Below are positions 11,005 through 23,290 of a DNA stretch of 64,000 nucleotides, piece after piece. The translations under genes and the position numbers were made by a program. The notes beneath the pieces are model-generated. The model made no database searches and had not been told where the DNA came from. It saw only the letters and a list, made by a program, of their open reading frames with translations. The DNA lies in assembly GCF_947507565.1 (NCBI RefSeq), contig NC_089178.1, forward strand, positions 1,612,001 through 1,676,000, read 5' to 3'. The DNA is from Oscarella lobularis (lineage: Eukaryota; Porifera; Homoscleromorpha; Homosclerophorida; Oscarellidae). Position 1 is the stretch's first letter. Each line of letters begins with the position of its first letter.

Positions 11005-11070
11005 TCGGTGCAGTTGAAGTTGAAACGATAATCGCCAAGGGAACAACTATCAGTTTGATTTTAACGAGTG
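11005..11070. promoter_or_regulatory. 66-bp divergent promoter region (LRR-Ig / dioxygenase 1)
   Basis: Start codons of the two diverging genes are 66 bp apart, so their promoters must overlap. No recognisable core element stands out. Confidence 0.4.
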
Positions 11071-12276
11071 ATGATGAGCAGAGTACTTCTATCAGCTGCT
11101 TCAAAACGATTACTTTTTACCACAAGGTTACGTATAAGGACCTTTAGCTCCAGTAAGATAGCATTAGAAAAGATATATCGGATGCTTTCAGTACAGTTTA
11201 CTTGCAGTTTCAAGCTATCACTGCAGTCAGACAAACTTTAGAATTACTGACGAAATGAAAGCGACTTTTAGTTTCAATGGCTACGTTATACTTCGGTATT
11301 CAACTGAAATACAACAGAATGCTTTTACCTTCATGTTTTCCATAGTCACGTGCTTACACTCGAAGAGATGGTCAAATTGAAAGAAGCAATAGAGCAAAAC
11401 GGCACACTCAAAAGCAATTCATACTACGTTGGAGATGGAATGGAAGGACGAGGTAGTAGACTCTCTATATGGTGTAATCCAGGGCACGACATCACAGGCA
11501 TTGTGGCGCGCTCTGAGAAAATAGCAGGAACAATGGAACAAGTAGACAACCAATAAATAAACAAAAATCTTTTTAGAATGTCTTTCTGTATGTAGCTGCT
11601 TGGTGGAGAAGTTTATCACTATCATTCTAAATTGATAATGAAGGAGGCATTGACTGGAGGATCTTTCGTCTGGCACCAAGATTACGGCTATTGGTATCAA
11701 AACGGTTGTCTCTTTCCAGATATGGGCACTGCATTTATTGCCATTGATCGATGCGATGAAGACAATGGATGCCTACAGGTGGGTAAAAAAACTTTTTTGG
11801 TACTCTGAGTGAATGCATAGCTTACAGGTTTTGCGTGGATCAAATCGTTTAGGTCGCATTGAACACGGTCGAGTCGGAGGACAGACAGGAGCCGATGCTA
11901 ATAGGGTCAATGAAATTTTAAAACATCTTCCCGTTGATCACGTCGTCTTGGATCCCGGCGACGTTCTCTACTTCCACTGCAATCTGCTGCACAAGAGCAA
12001 TCGCAACGAAAGCCAACGCCGTCGATGGGCCTTGCTTTCTGCCTACAACAGAGCAAGCAATGATCCTTTTATAAGACATCCCTGGCCAACATATACTCCT
12101 CTCAATAAGGTCACATCATCATCATAGTACATACGTGCGAGTGTTTACTGTATATGTTTCTCTGTATACTGCAGGTACCAAACAGTGCTATTCTTCAATG
12201 CACGAACTACACAGATATGACAGGGAAAGGTTTTGTTGAACCGGCCATGGACAAAACAGTGGAAGGAAAAAGATAA
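11071..12276 (+). CDS. Phytanoyl-CoA dioxygenase (PhyH) family protein 1, 6 exons
   Basis: Fe(II)/2-oxoglutarate-dependent oxygenase; substrate unknown. Exons: 11071-11126, 11227-11295, 11346-11541, 11596-11778, 11828-12109, 12175-12276. The double-stranded beta-helix motif is intact. The iron ligands are H and D of WHQDYGYWY and a distal His in [22 protein letters not shown] supplies the 2OG-binding Arg. The N-terminus ([18 protein letters not shown]) is short, basic and hydroxylated, like a mitochondrial presequence. The first two ATGs are adjacent; the first was taken. Exons 4, 5 and 6 have exactly the same lengths (183, 282, 102 bp) as the last three exons of the next gene, showing tandem duplication. 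The protein is clearly diverged from its partner in the first two exons. Confidence 0.85.
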
Positions 12277-12296
12277 ATAATCAAATCCATATACAC

Positions 12297-12310
12297 CTCG
12301 CACGTGCGAG
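12297..12310. promoter_or_regulatory. Perfect 14-bp palindrome with E-box upstream of dioxygenase 2
   Basis: CTCGCACGTGCGAG is a perfect palindrome centred on CACGTG, 26 bp upstream of the ATG at 12336 and 21 bp after the stop of the first dioxygenase gene. It could be a bHLH-type binding site in a very short promoter. A related half, ACGTGCGAG, occurs in the last intron of the upstream gene near 12133. Confidence 0.4.
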
Positions 12311-12335
12311 TCTTTATACGGGGAATAGAAACAGA

Positions 12336-13511
12336 ATGTTGAGTAAGGCTGGCCGTCGTCTTTCTTCTCTTGCTGTAAGAAAAACGTCAGCCAGGCTGCT
12401 AAGCACTCGTAAGCGGGAAATAAATGTCCGGCCTTTTACCGGACTCTTCTCTGTTCCCGTAGCCAGCGACTACGCGCACACGTCTGGTAACTTCGACGTG
12501 ACGTCAGAAATGAAAGCGGCCTTCGATCGCGACGGCTACATTATTGGACGGTACAAAACTAAAACGTGCAGCTGCAATTCACGCAAACTTTTTTTTCCCA
12601 GACGCATTTTCAAATCAGACGAGATATCGAAGTTGCAAGAAGCGTTGGAAACAGACGGAGGCATAATGCAGCACGCTTACGCCGTGAACGACGGGCAGGG
12701 TCGCAGCAGCAGATTGTGCATATGGAGTCACCCCGGACAGGACATCACTGGAATGGTGGCAAGATCCGAAAAAATCGCTGGAACAATGGAAAAGGTAGAA
12801 AAGAGAATTTTACATCAATCAGCTTTCTGGAGATTGCGTAGCTGCTCGGAGGAGAAGTCTATCATTATCATACAAAGCTGATGATGAAAGAGGCGTACAC
12901 GGGTGGCTCGTTCATCTGGCATCAAGACTACGGCTACTGGTACATGAATGGCTGCCTGTTCCCAGACATGGGTACGGCTTTTATTGCCATTGATCGGTGT
13001 GACGAGGAAAACGGATGTTTGGAAGTGAATTTCTTGGAGAGACTCTGTGAGCTAGTAGTGTCGGATGTTCCTTTTAGGTTCTACGGGGTTCCAATCGTCT
13101 TGGACGGATAGAACATGGACGAGTCGGCGGACAGACGGGAGCGGATGAAAGTCGAATGAAAGAGGTGCTAAAAGCGCTTCCGATCGACCGGGCTGTTCTC
13201 GATCCTGGCGATGTGCTCTTCTTTCACTCAAATTTACTGCACAAGAGCAATCGGAATGACAGTTCGCGTCGACGATGGGCGTTCTTGTGCGCCTACAACA
13301 GAGCCAGCAATAATCCCGTCATAGAACATCATCACCCGAGATATACGCCGTTGGAGAAGGTATTAGACTATATGGAAATAGGTTGCTAAATTATTGCTTT
13401 TGTTTCTAGGTGTCTAACACCGCTATTCAAGAGTGCACCAACTACACTGACATGACAGGGAAGGATTTCCTTGACCCAAAGAATGACAAGACAGCTGATG
13501 GGAAGAAATGA
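12336..13511 (+). CDS. Phytanoyl-CoA dioxygenase (PhyH) family protein 2, 5 exons
   Basis: Second member of the tandem dioxygenase pair. Exons: 12336-12550, 12602-12794, 12842-13024, 13078-13359, 13410-13511. Motifs as in its partner: [12 protein letters not shown] (Fe ligands H and D), [11 protein letters not shown] (distal His), [11 protein letters not shown] (2OG-binding Arg). The first exon encodes about 70 residues, beginning [16 protein letters not shown] and rich in Arg and Ser without acidic residues, which suggests mitochondrial import. The partner splits this region over two exons. The C-terminus ends KTADGKK, so no clear peroxisomal PTS1. Only 59 bp separate the two genes, so either it has its own compact promoter (palindrome at 12297) or the pair is co-transcribed. 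Confidence 0.87.
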
Positions 13512-13651
13512 TTTTCCTTGTTATTTTTTATTCTACATCAATTGCTTCTTATTTTTTGTATGCGCACTTTCACGACAGGTGTGACTCTGCATCTTTTTAC
13601 TGTTACCTTTTTTCTGGCTTTTCGAAGCCTATTAGCGTGCGCATTTCCAAC

Positions 13652-16600
13652 ATGGTGTCCTTGCTGAGCCTTTCCTCCGGCTTTCAGCTCAGCGATGACG
13701 ACGTCGATTACGCAGATAGAGTCAAAAATACGCTCTCTTACCTTGACCGCGTTCCGGTCGTACGAGGAGCCGCGCTAGAGACTCTCTACCTCGCTCTGCA
13801 AAAAATTCTCACCGAAACAAGCGAAGAGGTTCCGCGACGCGCGATAAAGGCACGAGGAAATAATTCCATAATCGAAAACAGAAAGAAAAAGCGTTACTGG
13901 AGGCGGTAAACAGTGGCTGCGAGTCTCTGATCAAATTCCTTTCGGACAATCCGGGAGCATGGTCACCTCTCATCTTTCAAGTACACTTCCAAAATAGTTT
14001 TGAATGGGCACGTCGCATTTGTTGTTGCGTAGTGGTCACTAACAAAACTCGCAGAGCTCTGCTGCACCTATAACAGTAGGAACCTACACAAAGTACATAG
14101 GTGCACGCGATTTTAATTAATCTATGACCCCTTTCACCCCCCCCCCCCCCCCCCCCAAACACTCAAGGCAAATATCGACGCGAAGAGCCGAAACGCGAGG
14201 GTCTAGAAAGATCAATCGAACGTTTTACGACCCTTCCAGGTAGTGACTGCGAGAGGGCAATAGACTTGAATTGACACAGTCGTTCAGCCACGGGAAAACT
14301 CTTAGAAGTAGTCAAGAGATCCATGTCGTCCATGTGAGTGAGCTCAGCCTGATGAACATTCGTCATTAGTTTGTTTGAATGAAACGCGATAGGATGCAGC
14401 TAGATCCCGTTCAATGCGTGAATTTTTTACTCCGTACCGTGCAGCAGTATCGCAGTCAATTCGAATGGATGCTCGCATATTCCGGGTTCGTACTGTGAGG
14501 ATCTCTCCCGTCTCCTTTTCAGATTCTTTTCTAGTGCTATGTTCTCCACTACTCTCATGCCTGCCCTCCTACGCGTCGGTCTCGTTGATTTTCTGAGTGG
14601 AAAAGAACAAATGGGCAGTGCCAGTCCTGTGGTGGATGTTCTGAAACATCTCATTGCAAAACACCGCGAGAATATAAGACGGGCGGCAGTTGGCCTGTTT
14701 CAGGTATGAAACGGAGCCCGAGCTTTTCGTTTTGCGTTTGACGCTCTCTTCTATTGGCTTAGGATTCATTAGTTGAGCCCCAGTCGCCAGATAAACTTTT
14801 CACGGTGCCCTACTTACTTGATTTGGCGCTTTCCTGTCCTCCGCTTGCTGAAGTAATGGCTGAAGAATCGCTACAAATACGTTAGTTGTGGAACTTCGCT
14901 CTAGAAGCATCTTTTTTAACTGTCTCTCTCTATTTAGTATCCCCAGCAACTCTTCACATCTTACTAGAACAGTCGCGTGGATGGGATACAGCGAGGCGCG
15001 TACTAGCCTTGATCTTGTTCCTATCTAGCCTAATCGCTTTATCCGTAGCGTTTCTATGGTCTGTGTTCAAGTTCTGAGCCAACTTCGCGGCCCGTCTGCC
15101 TTCAAGGTCATCAGACTCCTTCTCAATGTTGCTTCGGACATATACATGGACTCCCAAGGTAAAGTCTTCAAGAAGAAAGAAGGGTTTTTCTATAGAGAGA
15201 AAGAAAAACGTTTAGCTGCCGCAGCTCGGCCGGTGACAATTGTGGCGTCTTCTTTGGTGGAATCGCTTCTTAGCCACCTTCTCATTAACGGTCATTCGGC
15301 GTCAACGCTTTTGCTACGCGCTTTGGAATTGCACACGAAGGATTTGTGTGAACTCTTGTCAACCTGTGATAATCTCAAGTGTGTGTGAACCGTCCAACGC
15401 GTTTCACGTCTCCTCTCATTGTTTTTTAGGCTTCTTTCGTTTCTAAAGCAACTGCTTCGTCTGATTGGATTGTTTCAAGGCGTCTCGGCGTCTGTCAGCG
15501 TGCTGGTCAATCTGCTGAGTTTGGATCCCGGCGCTTACGTGGTATTTTAGGTGATTTTCTCGTAACTTTAGTTTCCGCAGCTTTTGCGTCCTTGCAGCTC
15601 ACTGTGTTCGTTCAATTGCACTGCGAATTCGAAGCGAGACACGGTGTATTGTCTGGGGCGATTTTCGCTTCGCTTTTACCCAAACTTCCACTCGTATCGA
15701 TTCCTGAAAGTCAGGTTATAACTAAAAATTCTCCTACCGAGAATTCCTTTATGAAAAGAATCTTCAGATTCAAAACATACTCACAAATATATTATCTCTA
15801 ATAAATGTCGAAAAGTCAGGAGAAGCTCTCCATGTCAGGTAGAGTAGAGATCTTAGAATACCTTAATTAATTAATTAATTAATTCTCGTTTTTTGTCAGG
15901 TCGAGTCTCATTGGTGCTCTGCAAAGTCACATTCCCGTCTTGGCAAATTACCTTATTGGTTCCCTTTCCGTCATCAACGCGACGCTGCAAATCCTTCGTT
16001 CAATTTTCACACAGAACTTCTCCATGTCAATCAGCACGGAAGCGAAGCTGTGTCACGCCGGCAGCGAGTGTTTTCTCTTCTTACTCGATCAAATAGCGAG
16101 CAAGGCGCCAGGCAAGACGCAGGAAAATCTGATAAAGAACGTACGGCCACGTTTTCTTTATGTATCCAGATCTCGAACGATGGTACAATTGTTTGCATCA
16201 ATGCAAACTCTTACTAGCCATCGTTTCCCGACGTTCGACGGGACAAGCGCTCATCGTTCGGCTCGTAGTCGAAGCTGTTCTAGATTCCGTAATTGTAAAT
16301 CGTTGAATAATTAATTCTATTACCGTGTCTATTTCTAGGAATCCAAATTCATGTCCGTTTCTTCGAAAGGTTTTAATTAATCGCTATTTATTTTATTGTG
16401 ATGGATCTCGACTTTTTAGTAAATGGAATTTTGAGTTTCACGTCTCTCCTTTCGTCCAACTCGAGACCGACGCAACTAGGCCTGCACCGTCACGTCAGCA
16501 AATCGTTCTCCGCTCCGAGCCAGACGGCTTTGCACTGTCGACGCTCGTTGATCGATCCTGCGCAGGCAAGCGACGAGAAAAAGAGCGCAGGAGCGAACAC

Positions 16601-17598
16601 CTCCCCATCTCTTCCCTCATAGATGAGCATTAAAAAAGAAACGATGTTTCGCGTCGGTCAGCAGGTTTTGGACCTTCTTCAAGCCTGCTGCGCCGATCCG
16701 GCTCGTTCGCCGCAATCCGGTCATCAGGTGTCCGTCAACGGCGCTCACGCCGTTGCATTGGTTCTTTTGGACGTCGCCTCCGTGCCGGGTATTTGCATCG
16801 ACGGTTGGCCCGACGAGGAAAATCTCAAAGTGACGCTGGAGAGGTGTTGTGGAAAACGACGATTTGAACTTTCTTTTCGGTTTTGACTTTTTTTCTTTAG
16901 GGATTTGCAGGTGAAGAAACGATTTGACGAGCATCCGTTTCTGTGGGAATTGTTGCATCTCGTTTCGCCTGGTAAGCTAAGGGTGTCGCTCGTTTCTCAA
17001 AGGCACCGCAGCGGTTCCTTCGTCTTTTAGTTTCGTCTGCTCTGTCCGTGTGCCGTCCCGTTCTTGTGAGCCTATTCGCTTCGCAGACGGCGTTCTGGAG
17101 CCAGTGCCGCGAGCGGCGGGCGAGCGCCGCTTCGCGAGAGTTGGACGTCACTTGTAGAATATTGAACGTCATAGTAAAGGCAAGTGCGGCGCTGAGATTG
17201 CGCAAAAAGAAAACGAATTATTTTTTCTCTTTGTGTAGGCTGGTTGGCTCCCGTCTCCCATCACGTCCGTTCCGCAGTGGATAGGGTACGTTTCGCCTAG
17301 CGAAACGCACGCTCTATTAATGGCCTGTCTCAAATATTTTAAGGTTTGGTGGGAATGTCGCCCTCAAACCGTGACGAATATCGTTGTGCCTGTTTATAGG
17401 AAAAGAAAGTCGAGCAAGGGGAGTCGGGAAATTGTGCCGCTGCAACTACTGGTAAAGATACCGTCGTTTTTTGTCGACAAGTTGAACGTCGTTTTTATCC
17501 TTTTAGGCCTTCTTGACGTTCTAAAAATTATTTTGCAGTCAAATGTCGATCAGCTGGGAAACGTGTACCGGAGACTTTTTGTGCAGATTTCACTCTAA
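13652..17598 (+). CDS. INTS5: Integrator complex subunit 5 (INTS5)
   Basis: HEAT-like helical scaffold subunit of Integrator, which cleaves snRNA and terminates paused Pol II transcripts. Several blocks line up with animal INTS5. These include a segment ending NPGAWSPLIFQ, VNFLLRTVQQYRSQFEWML, VVDVLKHLIAKHRENIRRA, TVPYLLDLALSCPPL, and near the end ERDLQVKKRFDEHPFLWELL followed by LIHLVSP-type sequence. The C-terminus LQSNVDQLGNVYRRLF resembles the conserved last helix. Many short introns interrupt it, including one with a 20-C homopolymer at 14137-14156 and one with TTAATTAATTAATTAA near 15866. The ATG at 13652 was chosen because the conserved N-terminal helix (LSLSSGFQLSDDDVDYADR) follows at once. 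Some internal boundaries are uncertain, notably the first intron, where the best donors are weak. No disabling mutation is seen. Confidence 0.8.
14137..14156 (+). repeat. Poly-C homopolymer (20 C) in an INTS5 intron
   Basis: An uninterrupted run of 20 cytosines, flanked by ACCCCTTTCA on the left and AAACACTC on the right. It lies just upstream of an INTS5 exon; its length may be unreliable in assembly. Confidence 0.9.
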
Positions 17599-18442
17599 GA
17601 GCGTTCGAGAAGCTGTATAGGTAAAATCGTCCTCTTCACATGCATCCGACGCAAGACATCGAAATTACTAGCCAATTAAATTATTTTTAGATTAGAGTCG
17701 CCGCCTGGTACAACATTAGCATAAGTACGCTTTTCCCGAATTGATAACGTCACCGGTAACCGGCGACCACTGGCACCGGCATCGCGCCCTAGGTTATCAC
17801 GTGACACTTCGGTATAAAAAATGTCTATGCTTTCTCCTCGATTACACCTTGTTTTGTTGTTGCTAAAGCAACTTTTGCGTGCGGTGTTCCCCAAAACGTA
17901 CCGTTCGTCACGAATAATAATAGCGTGCCCACTTGACCTTAGCTAAGGGTGCTAAGCGTGCTGCGGGGGTGCACGTGTAACTGAGGTGGTCGCGTTGCTA
18001 CTTTTTGGCTTTCGATTAAAGTCTGTCGGATTTGTGCAGCAGAAGAGGCGTTTTTCTGCACAATGGATAGTTCATTTGCTAGCAAACGCTCTAAAGAGCA
18101 GCTGTAACAAGGGCCACACCCGTGGGGGGGAGGCTAGGAGGCCACCACACCCGTGGGGGAGTGTTAGGGAACGGTTAGAATGAGTAGAACGCGATAGAAG
18201 AGAGATGGCGTCATTTTTTCTCTCTTTTTTCGCTTCTTTGTCGGAAATTCACAATTTGAGCGTAGCTGCGCCGATAGAATCCGTGCAGACGGCGGCTGAC
18301 TCGACACGACTCGCCTAGCTGTGCCAGCACGTGCTTGGTACGGCATTTGTCTCTCACGTGCGCAACGTGACATAAGAGCCAACGCAACTGCTGCTCTTCC
18401 TTTTCAAATCTGCGTGAACAAGCGGAAAGGTCTCGTCCAAAA
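17599..18442. other. Intergenic region between INTS5 and the first mesothelin-like gene
   Basis: No supported gene. It holds a TATA-like element (GGTATAAAAAATG near 17812) shortly after a CACGTG, with no convincing ORF downstream. It also holds a short direct repeat of CCACACCCGTGGGGG at about 18114 and 18145, and several CACGTG or CACGTGC motifs in the 200 bp before the ATG at 18443, probably part of that gene's promoter. Confidence 0.5.
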
Positions 18443-21400
18443 ATGAGAAACTTGATCGTTCTTCTTGCAGCTGGAGGTAATGGAGATAAACCCCGCCGCG
18501 TACCAGCGAATTCAAGCGTAGAGTCTTGCAGTTCTTCTCTGCTCGGCCGCTCCTGGACAGCACCAGCCCCAGCAGCACAATCGTACGATACTAGTAGCAC
18601 AGTGTAGTCGCCTCGCGGTATAACTAGCCTCTTTCGACAGCGATGCCGACAGGCGATGCGCAACGAAAATTGCAGGACATGCGGTGAGAACATGGATAGG
18701 CAAACCGATCGCTGTAACATTGCTTGGCTTGCTTAGGGATGCCGCCGCGAGGCAGAAGCTTCCCAGTCATTTTTTCAACAATCCTGGAAGCGCTTCTCTG
18801 AAGAACATTCCGCCTCACACTCTCTCTCGTTTGCCGCATGTACGATTCTCTGAGTCTCTCGCTTGGCATTCCTTTATGTTCGTCTTCTTTTTTTACCTGT
18901 AGAGCACCCTGCAGAAAATCACGCCCACGCAGGTGAAAGACAACGTCAATCGTTTCAGCCAACTGGGTCCGCAAAACTTGAAGAATTTCGTTAACGGACT
19001 CAACCCAAAAACGTTTACGGATACTCTCAATGACTGGAAGGTGATGACGTGTTTCATAGATACCAGTAATATTATTATTGTATCTATGGTAAAAGCACGT
19101 GAGCCTAATATACATTACGTGGGCGTGAAAACACTGATCTGATTTAATTGCATTTATTGTTATTAGGCCCAGGCTCACGATCTCACCCGAAGTCAAGCTG
19201 ACGCTATAGTCGATCGCTTTGCCCAAGGAAAGTCTTCGTTCTCGAAAGACGACATCAGACAGTTGGGTGGATTGAAGAAAGGCATGAGCCCAGATCAACT
19301 CAAACTGATTCCGGTTGACGCGTAAGCAATTTTTAGAAAGTAACTAATTAATGAAATAATTAATTCATATTTAGAATTTCCGAATTGCAAGACGCTCGCC
19401 CCGACTTCGATCATTGTCAACGCCGTACCGTTGCTGACGTCAAAAAGAATCAGAAATCTCCGTCCCAGTTTGGCCCAAGCGACGTGGATCAATTGGACAA
19501 ATTCATGCCCGATCTGAACAACGGTGACGTGAAGAGCTTGCCAAAGGCTACGGTCAAGGGTCGCCTCAGCACACTGGGCTCGCACAGCTATCGTCCCGAT
19601 CAGGCGAGATCGTTGCTGAAGGGCGCCGACGCTTCCTCGTTCAGCAAGGACGACGTCAGCATGTAAGCGCGGCGTTGCATGTGTTCAGTGACGTTTGATT
19701 ACTTTTCTTTCTTCAGGGCTGGTAATTTGAGGCAATTCATTGGCAGCGATCAAGTGATGAGCATGAGCCCCGACGCTGCCGACGAAGTCGCTAAACAAGT
19801 CAAACAACCCAGAAAACCGGTACGAGACATTGTTAGGTACAAAAGAGGAAAAATATGATGTCTTTTTGATTATAGACCGATCAGACGCTTGCCAATCACT
19901 TCTTCGGACGCAAGGCCGGCAAAACGATAAATGGATCCGTAGACGCGAAGAACTTGAAATGCAGCGACATGGCTGACGCGTCCGGACAAATGGCGGGATT
20001 GAGCACGCGCGAGCAGAAAGATATTCCCGATAGCGAAGTCGCTTCGTGCGTCAAGAAGATTGGAAGCAACCTCGGCAACAACAATCCGCATCAGGTAAGA
20101 AATTGGTTCGACGTGCGCTCAGTTAAGTTGAACCAAGTTTTAAATGCAGTTCCGCGCCTTGGGCGACAAAGTGTTCAAGGGAGGAAAACGCAATGCGACG
20201 TTTACGATGGAAGATGGACGCATGAAGAACGTAAGTGTTCCCCGGGGATTGATGACTGTAAGAGCGTTTTATCATGCAGTTTTCTAGGTGTCCGAAATGA
20301 AAGATATGGACTTTGCTGGACTTGGTCACATGGTCAAAGGAATGCGATCCGAGCACATTGATCAGGCGAATCCGAAGGAATTTGCAAAAGCAATTAAAAT
20401 GGGGGTCAAATACACCGCAAAGGGAGCGCAGGGATCGCAAAAACGAGCCATGCTCAAAAAGGTTTCATTTCATTTCAAGAAAGCTCCTTTCGAGCATTTT
20501 AGCGCGGAGTTGTTTCAGGGTCACCAGGGAGGTCTGATGAAACTGAGCGATTTCGGTAGCGATTTGGCCAAGGAAATTCCATTGGGCATGCATCAGAAAA
20601 TGCCGGACAATGCAACGATTCACGACGCCAAAGATCGAGCCGTCGAGCTGAGAGACAGTCAGACGTCGGACCTGTATCAGCGCGAACGAAAACGTCTCGG
20701 AGATCCCGCTGAGGGCAACGAGACAAAGTGGGACGGAGAAGCCATCAAGTAAGTTTCGAAGCAAAAAGGCTGCGCGTATGCATTGAATGTAATGTGTGCT
20801 GTCTGTCGTCTAGGAATCTCGATCGCGTCGTTTGCGGTGCGCCGAGCGAAGACGTCGAGAACATGCCCGCCGATCAAGGCGAGACGATGATTGGCGCTCT
20901 GAGCAAGTGCAAAGGAAAGCACGGCGCCCAGAGGGCGTGTGTCCGGGCACACGCCGACAATCAGCAGCTCAACTTCTCTCGCGTTGAACCCGACGATATC
21001 GAGGGATTCGGCAAACTGGCTGTCAATCTCGAGTACGTTTCTGTGTCTACATGACGTGGCGGCGACCGAAATTTTTTTCATTGCAGCGTTGACGACATCA
21101 AAAAGATGCCGGAAAATAGCCGAAGTCAATTCTGCTGTCAAATTGCGAGCAATCCCGACATGAAAGCGAACGTTGGCGCCGATAAGGTCAAGTTTCTCCT
21201 GGACTTATGTAGCGAACATAACCACCAACAGGACCACGCAAAAACGAAGGTATGACGTTGTCGCTGCCTGTCGTCAATGCACAGTGAAACAGCTGCTGTT
21301 ACTTTTTTTGTAGAGAGCCAGTCATGATTGTCATAGCAGTGCTGACGTCGAAAAATTGGACGATTTGAACAGTGGAAGGAGCGTCGAAGACATCGACAAT

Positions 21401-23290
21401 CTTTGCGCCGAAGCTCACCAGAATGCCGGCAGTCTTCTCGACGGCAAATTTAACGATACGCAGCGCCAAGCTCTGATGCGCAATCGTCTTCAAAAAGTCC
21501 AGTGAGTCAACCGAAATTTGTAAATTTTAGGCTTTCATTTAGCTTCGCTTAATTAATTAGCAACGGCGACGCTGGAAAAATGACGGGAGACGATATTACC
21601 GAATCAGGTAAATCGTTGAAACACCTTCCCAAGGATCAGCTGTCCAAGATCAAACCTGTAAAAACGACAAATTTTTCTTTTTTTTCTAAACGAACTATTA
21701 AACTATTTAGAAATCGTTGACTGACGGACTCGACTCGGCGAGCCAAGTCGACTGGAGCAGCGACCAGGCGAAAGCTTTGATTCCCGTTCTTGAACACGGT
21801 TTCAACAAAAGTAAAGCCAAATTGCAAGGCGTCCTAAAGTCAAATGTTAACGCTTTTTCGTCAGGCGTTTCCAAGTGGGGCGGAAAGGAGCACAGACGTG
21901 CTGGAAACATCACAAGAGGCCTCCAACCAAAGGACATCACGGATATGTCGTCGCAAACGTTCGACGAGTCCCTCGAGACTCTTGCGGGTAATTGCGAACA
22001 AATGGACGACGGAAAGAAACAGGCGATTCGAGATGCCGCGAAATCGGTGCGAGAAAGCATTCATTCGATTAAACAGAAGCTAAATTTCAAAAATTTTCTA
22101 GAAACTTGGCGGAGGCAGTTTCGACGGAGTTAGCGAAGACGACATCGGTCGCATGGGCTGTGCCGGCATGCATCGCGACGTGATGTCGTCGAAGAACTTT
22201 GGCTCGTCGGAAGATGGCATCGACATGGCCTCGCAGTCAATGAAGAAAGCTCTGATGACGGGAAAAGTTGATAGGAATACGGTACGCCGAGATAGGCGCG
22301 AAACCGTGTGCGAGTCGATTGAATGCGTTTCTTCGTTAGGAAATGGCCGGATTCCAGGCTATTAAGGATCGTCGCGCTCAGAGCAAGTCCCAGAGTGGCG
22401 GCATGATGAAACGAGACATGCACGGATCTCACGTCGACGATTGGACTGCCGATCAAGTCGCCAACACAGGTCATCTGATGAGAGGGGCAAGTCTAGACGA
22501 TGCGAAAGAGTTCAACCACTCCGCTCTCAGGTGCGCGCCTAAAATCATTCGTGACTGAAATTTTGACTCTAAGTTTTTGTCGTTTAGTGGAGCGAGCCAC
22601 GTCTTGGGAAGAGTGAATTGGACTGGCGTTCCGAGCGACGTCGTTGACGAGATATCGAACAAGGTTCGAAAAGGAATGAGTCAGGATGGCAAGTCCGACT
22701 TCCCGGCATCGCAATGGAAGCCTTCTCACACGAATGAAATGGGCACTTTGATCAGTGCGTCTATAAACTAAAGATGTCTTAGAATTCATGAATTGTTCAT
22801 TTTCTTCCTCTCAGGACGGAAAGATGTTCCGCAGTTCAACAGGACGCACATTGAGGCCATGGATCGCGACACGCTAAAAACGTTGGGCAGTGACAGTGAC
22901 TCGAGAACGGGCGTTCTTCACGTACGTAAAACGATTCAGCGTAGAACGCCGCGGTTTTATCGCGACGGCTTTTTCTCAGGCATTCTCGTCCGATCAACTC
23001 CGAATGTTCGACAGCGACAAGGCTCGCGACGTTCAACAGACACCGGCTTACAAGACCTTTACGAAAGAACAGCGAGATTCGGTCGATGCGGCGGCGAGCG
23101 TTGACGCTCAAACTGCTGACGTTACCGAGCCAACTTCAGTTGCTGCGACTCCGACGGCCGGTGCTGAGACCGGTAAGTAGCCGGCCCGGCGCATCGAATG
23201 GAAAAGACACCTGTGACAAATTTCTTCTGTTTTGCAGTGGTCGCCTCGTTCAGCGGAGTCCTGCTCGTTGCCGTGGCTCTTGTCTACTAA
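18443..23290 (+). CDS. Mesothelin/stereocilin-like GPI-anchored surface protein, copy A
   Basis: Long, mostly helical secreted protein (estimated about 1,000 residues over more than 20 short exons). The signal peptide is split: MRNLIVLLAAG in exon 1, VLLCSAAPG in exon 2. The body is built of irregular helical repeats such as PPHTLSRLPH, FGPSDVDQLDKFMPDL and LGHMVKGMRSEHID, reminiscent of the mesothelin/otoancorin/stereocilin superfamily. The end is most telling: FSSDQLRMFDSDKA, then KTFTKEQRDSVDAAA, resembles the mesothelin C-terminus. A Thr/Ala/Pro stalk and a 17-residue hydrophobic tail (VASFSGVLLVAVALVY) follow, with no cytoplasmic residues. That is typical of a GPI-anchor signal, which PIGK would process. 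Scattered paired cysteines (QFCCQIAS, SSCVKK-type) suggest extracellular disulfides. Copy B, 0.8 kb downstream, has the same exon order. The family call is from pattern similarity only. Confidence 0.7.

Noticed and set aside
17804-17894. Small gene after the TATA-like element at 17812
   Set aside because: No convincing ORF or RNA fold follows; the element may be fortuitous.
18624-19298. 224-codon open frame on the minus strand inside mesothelin-like copy A
   Set aside because: Antisense to supported coding exons; it runs across their introns and has no family-like sequence. Similar antisense frames in both paralogues (20677-21141, 26260-26658) mirror the conserved exons.
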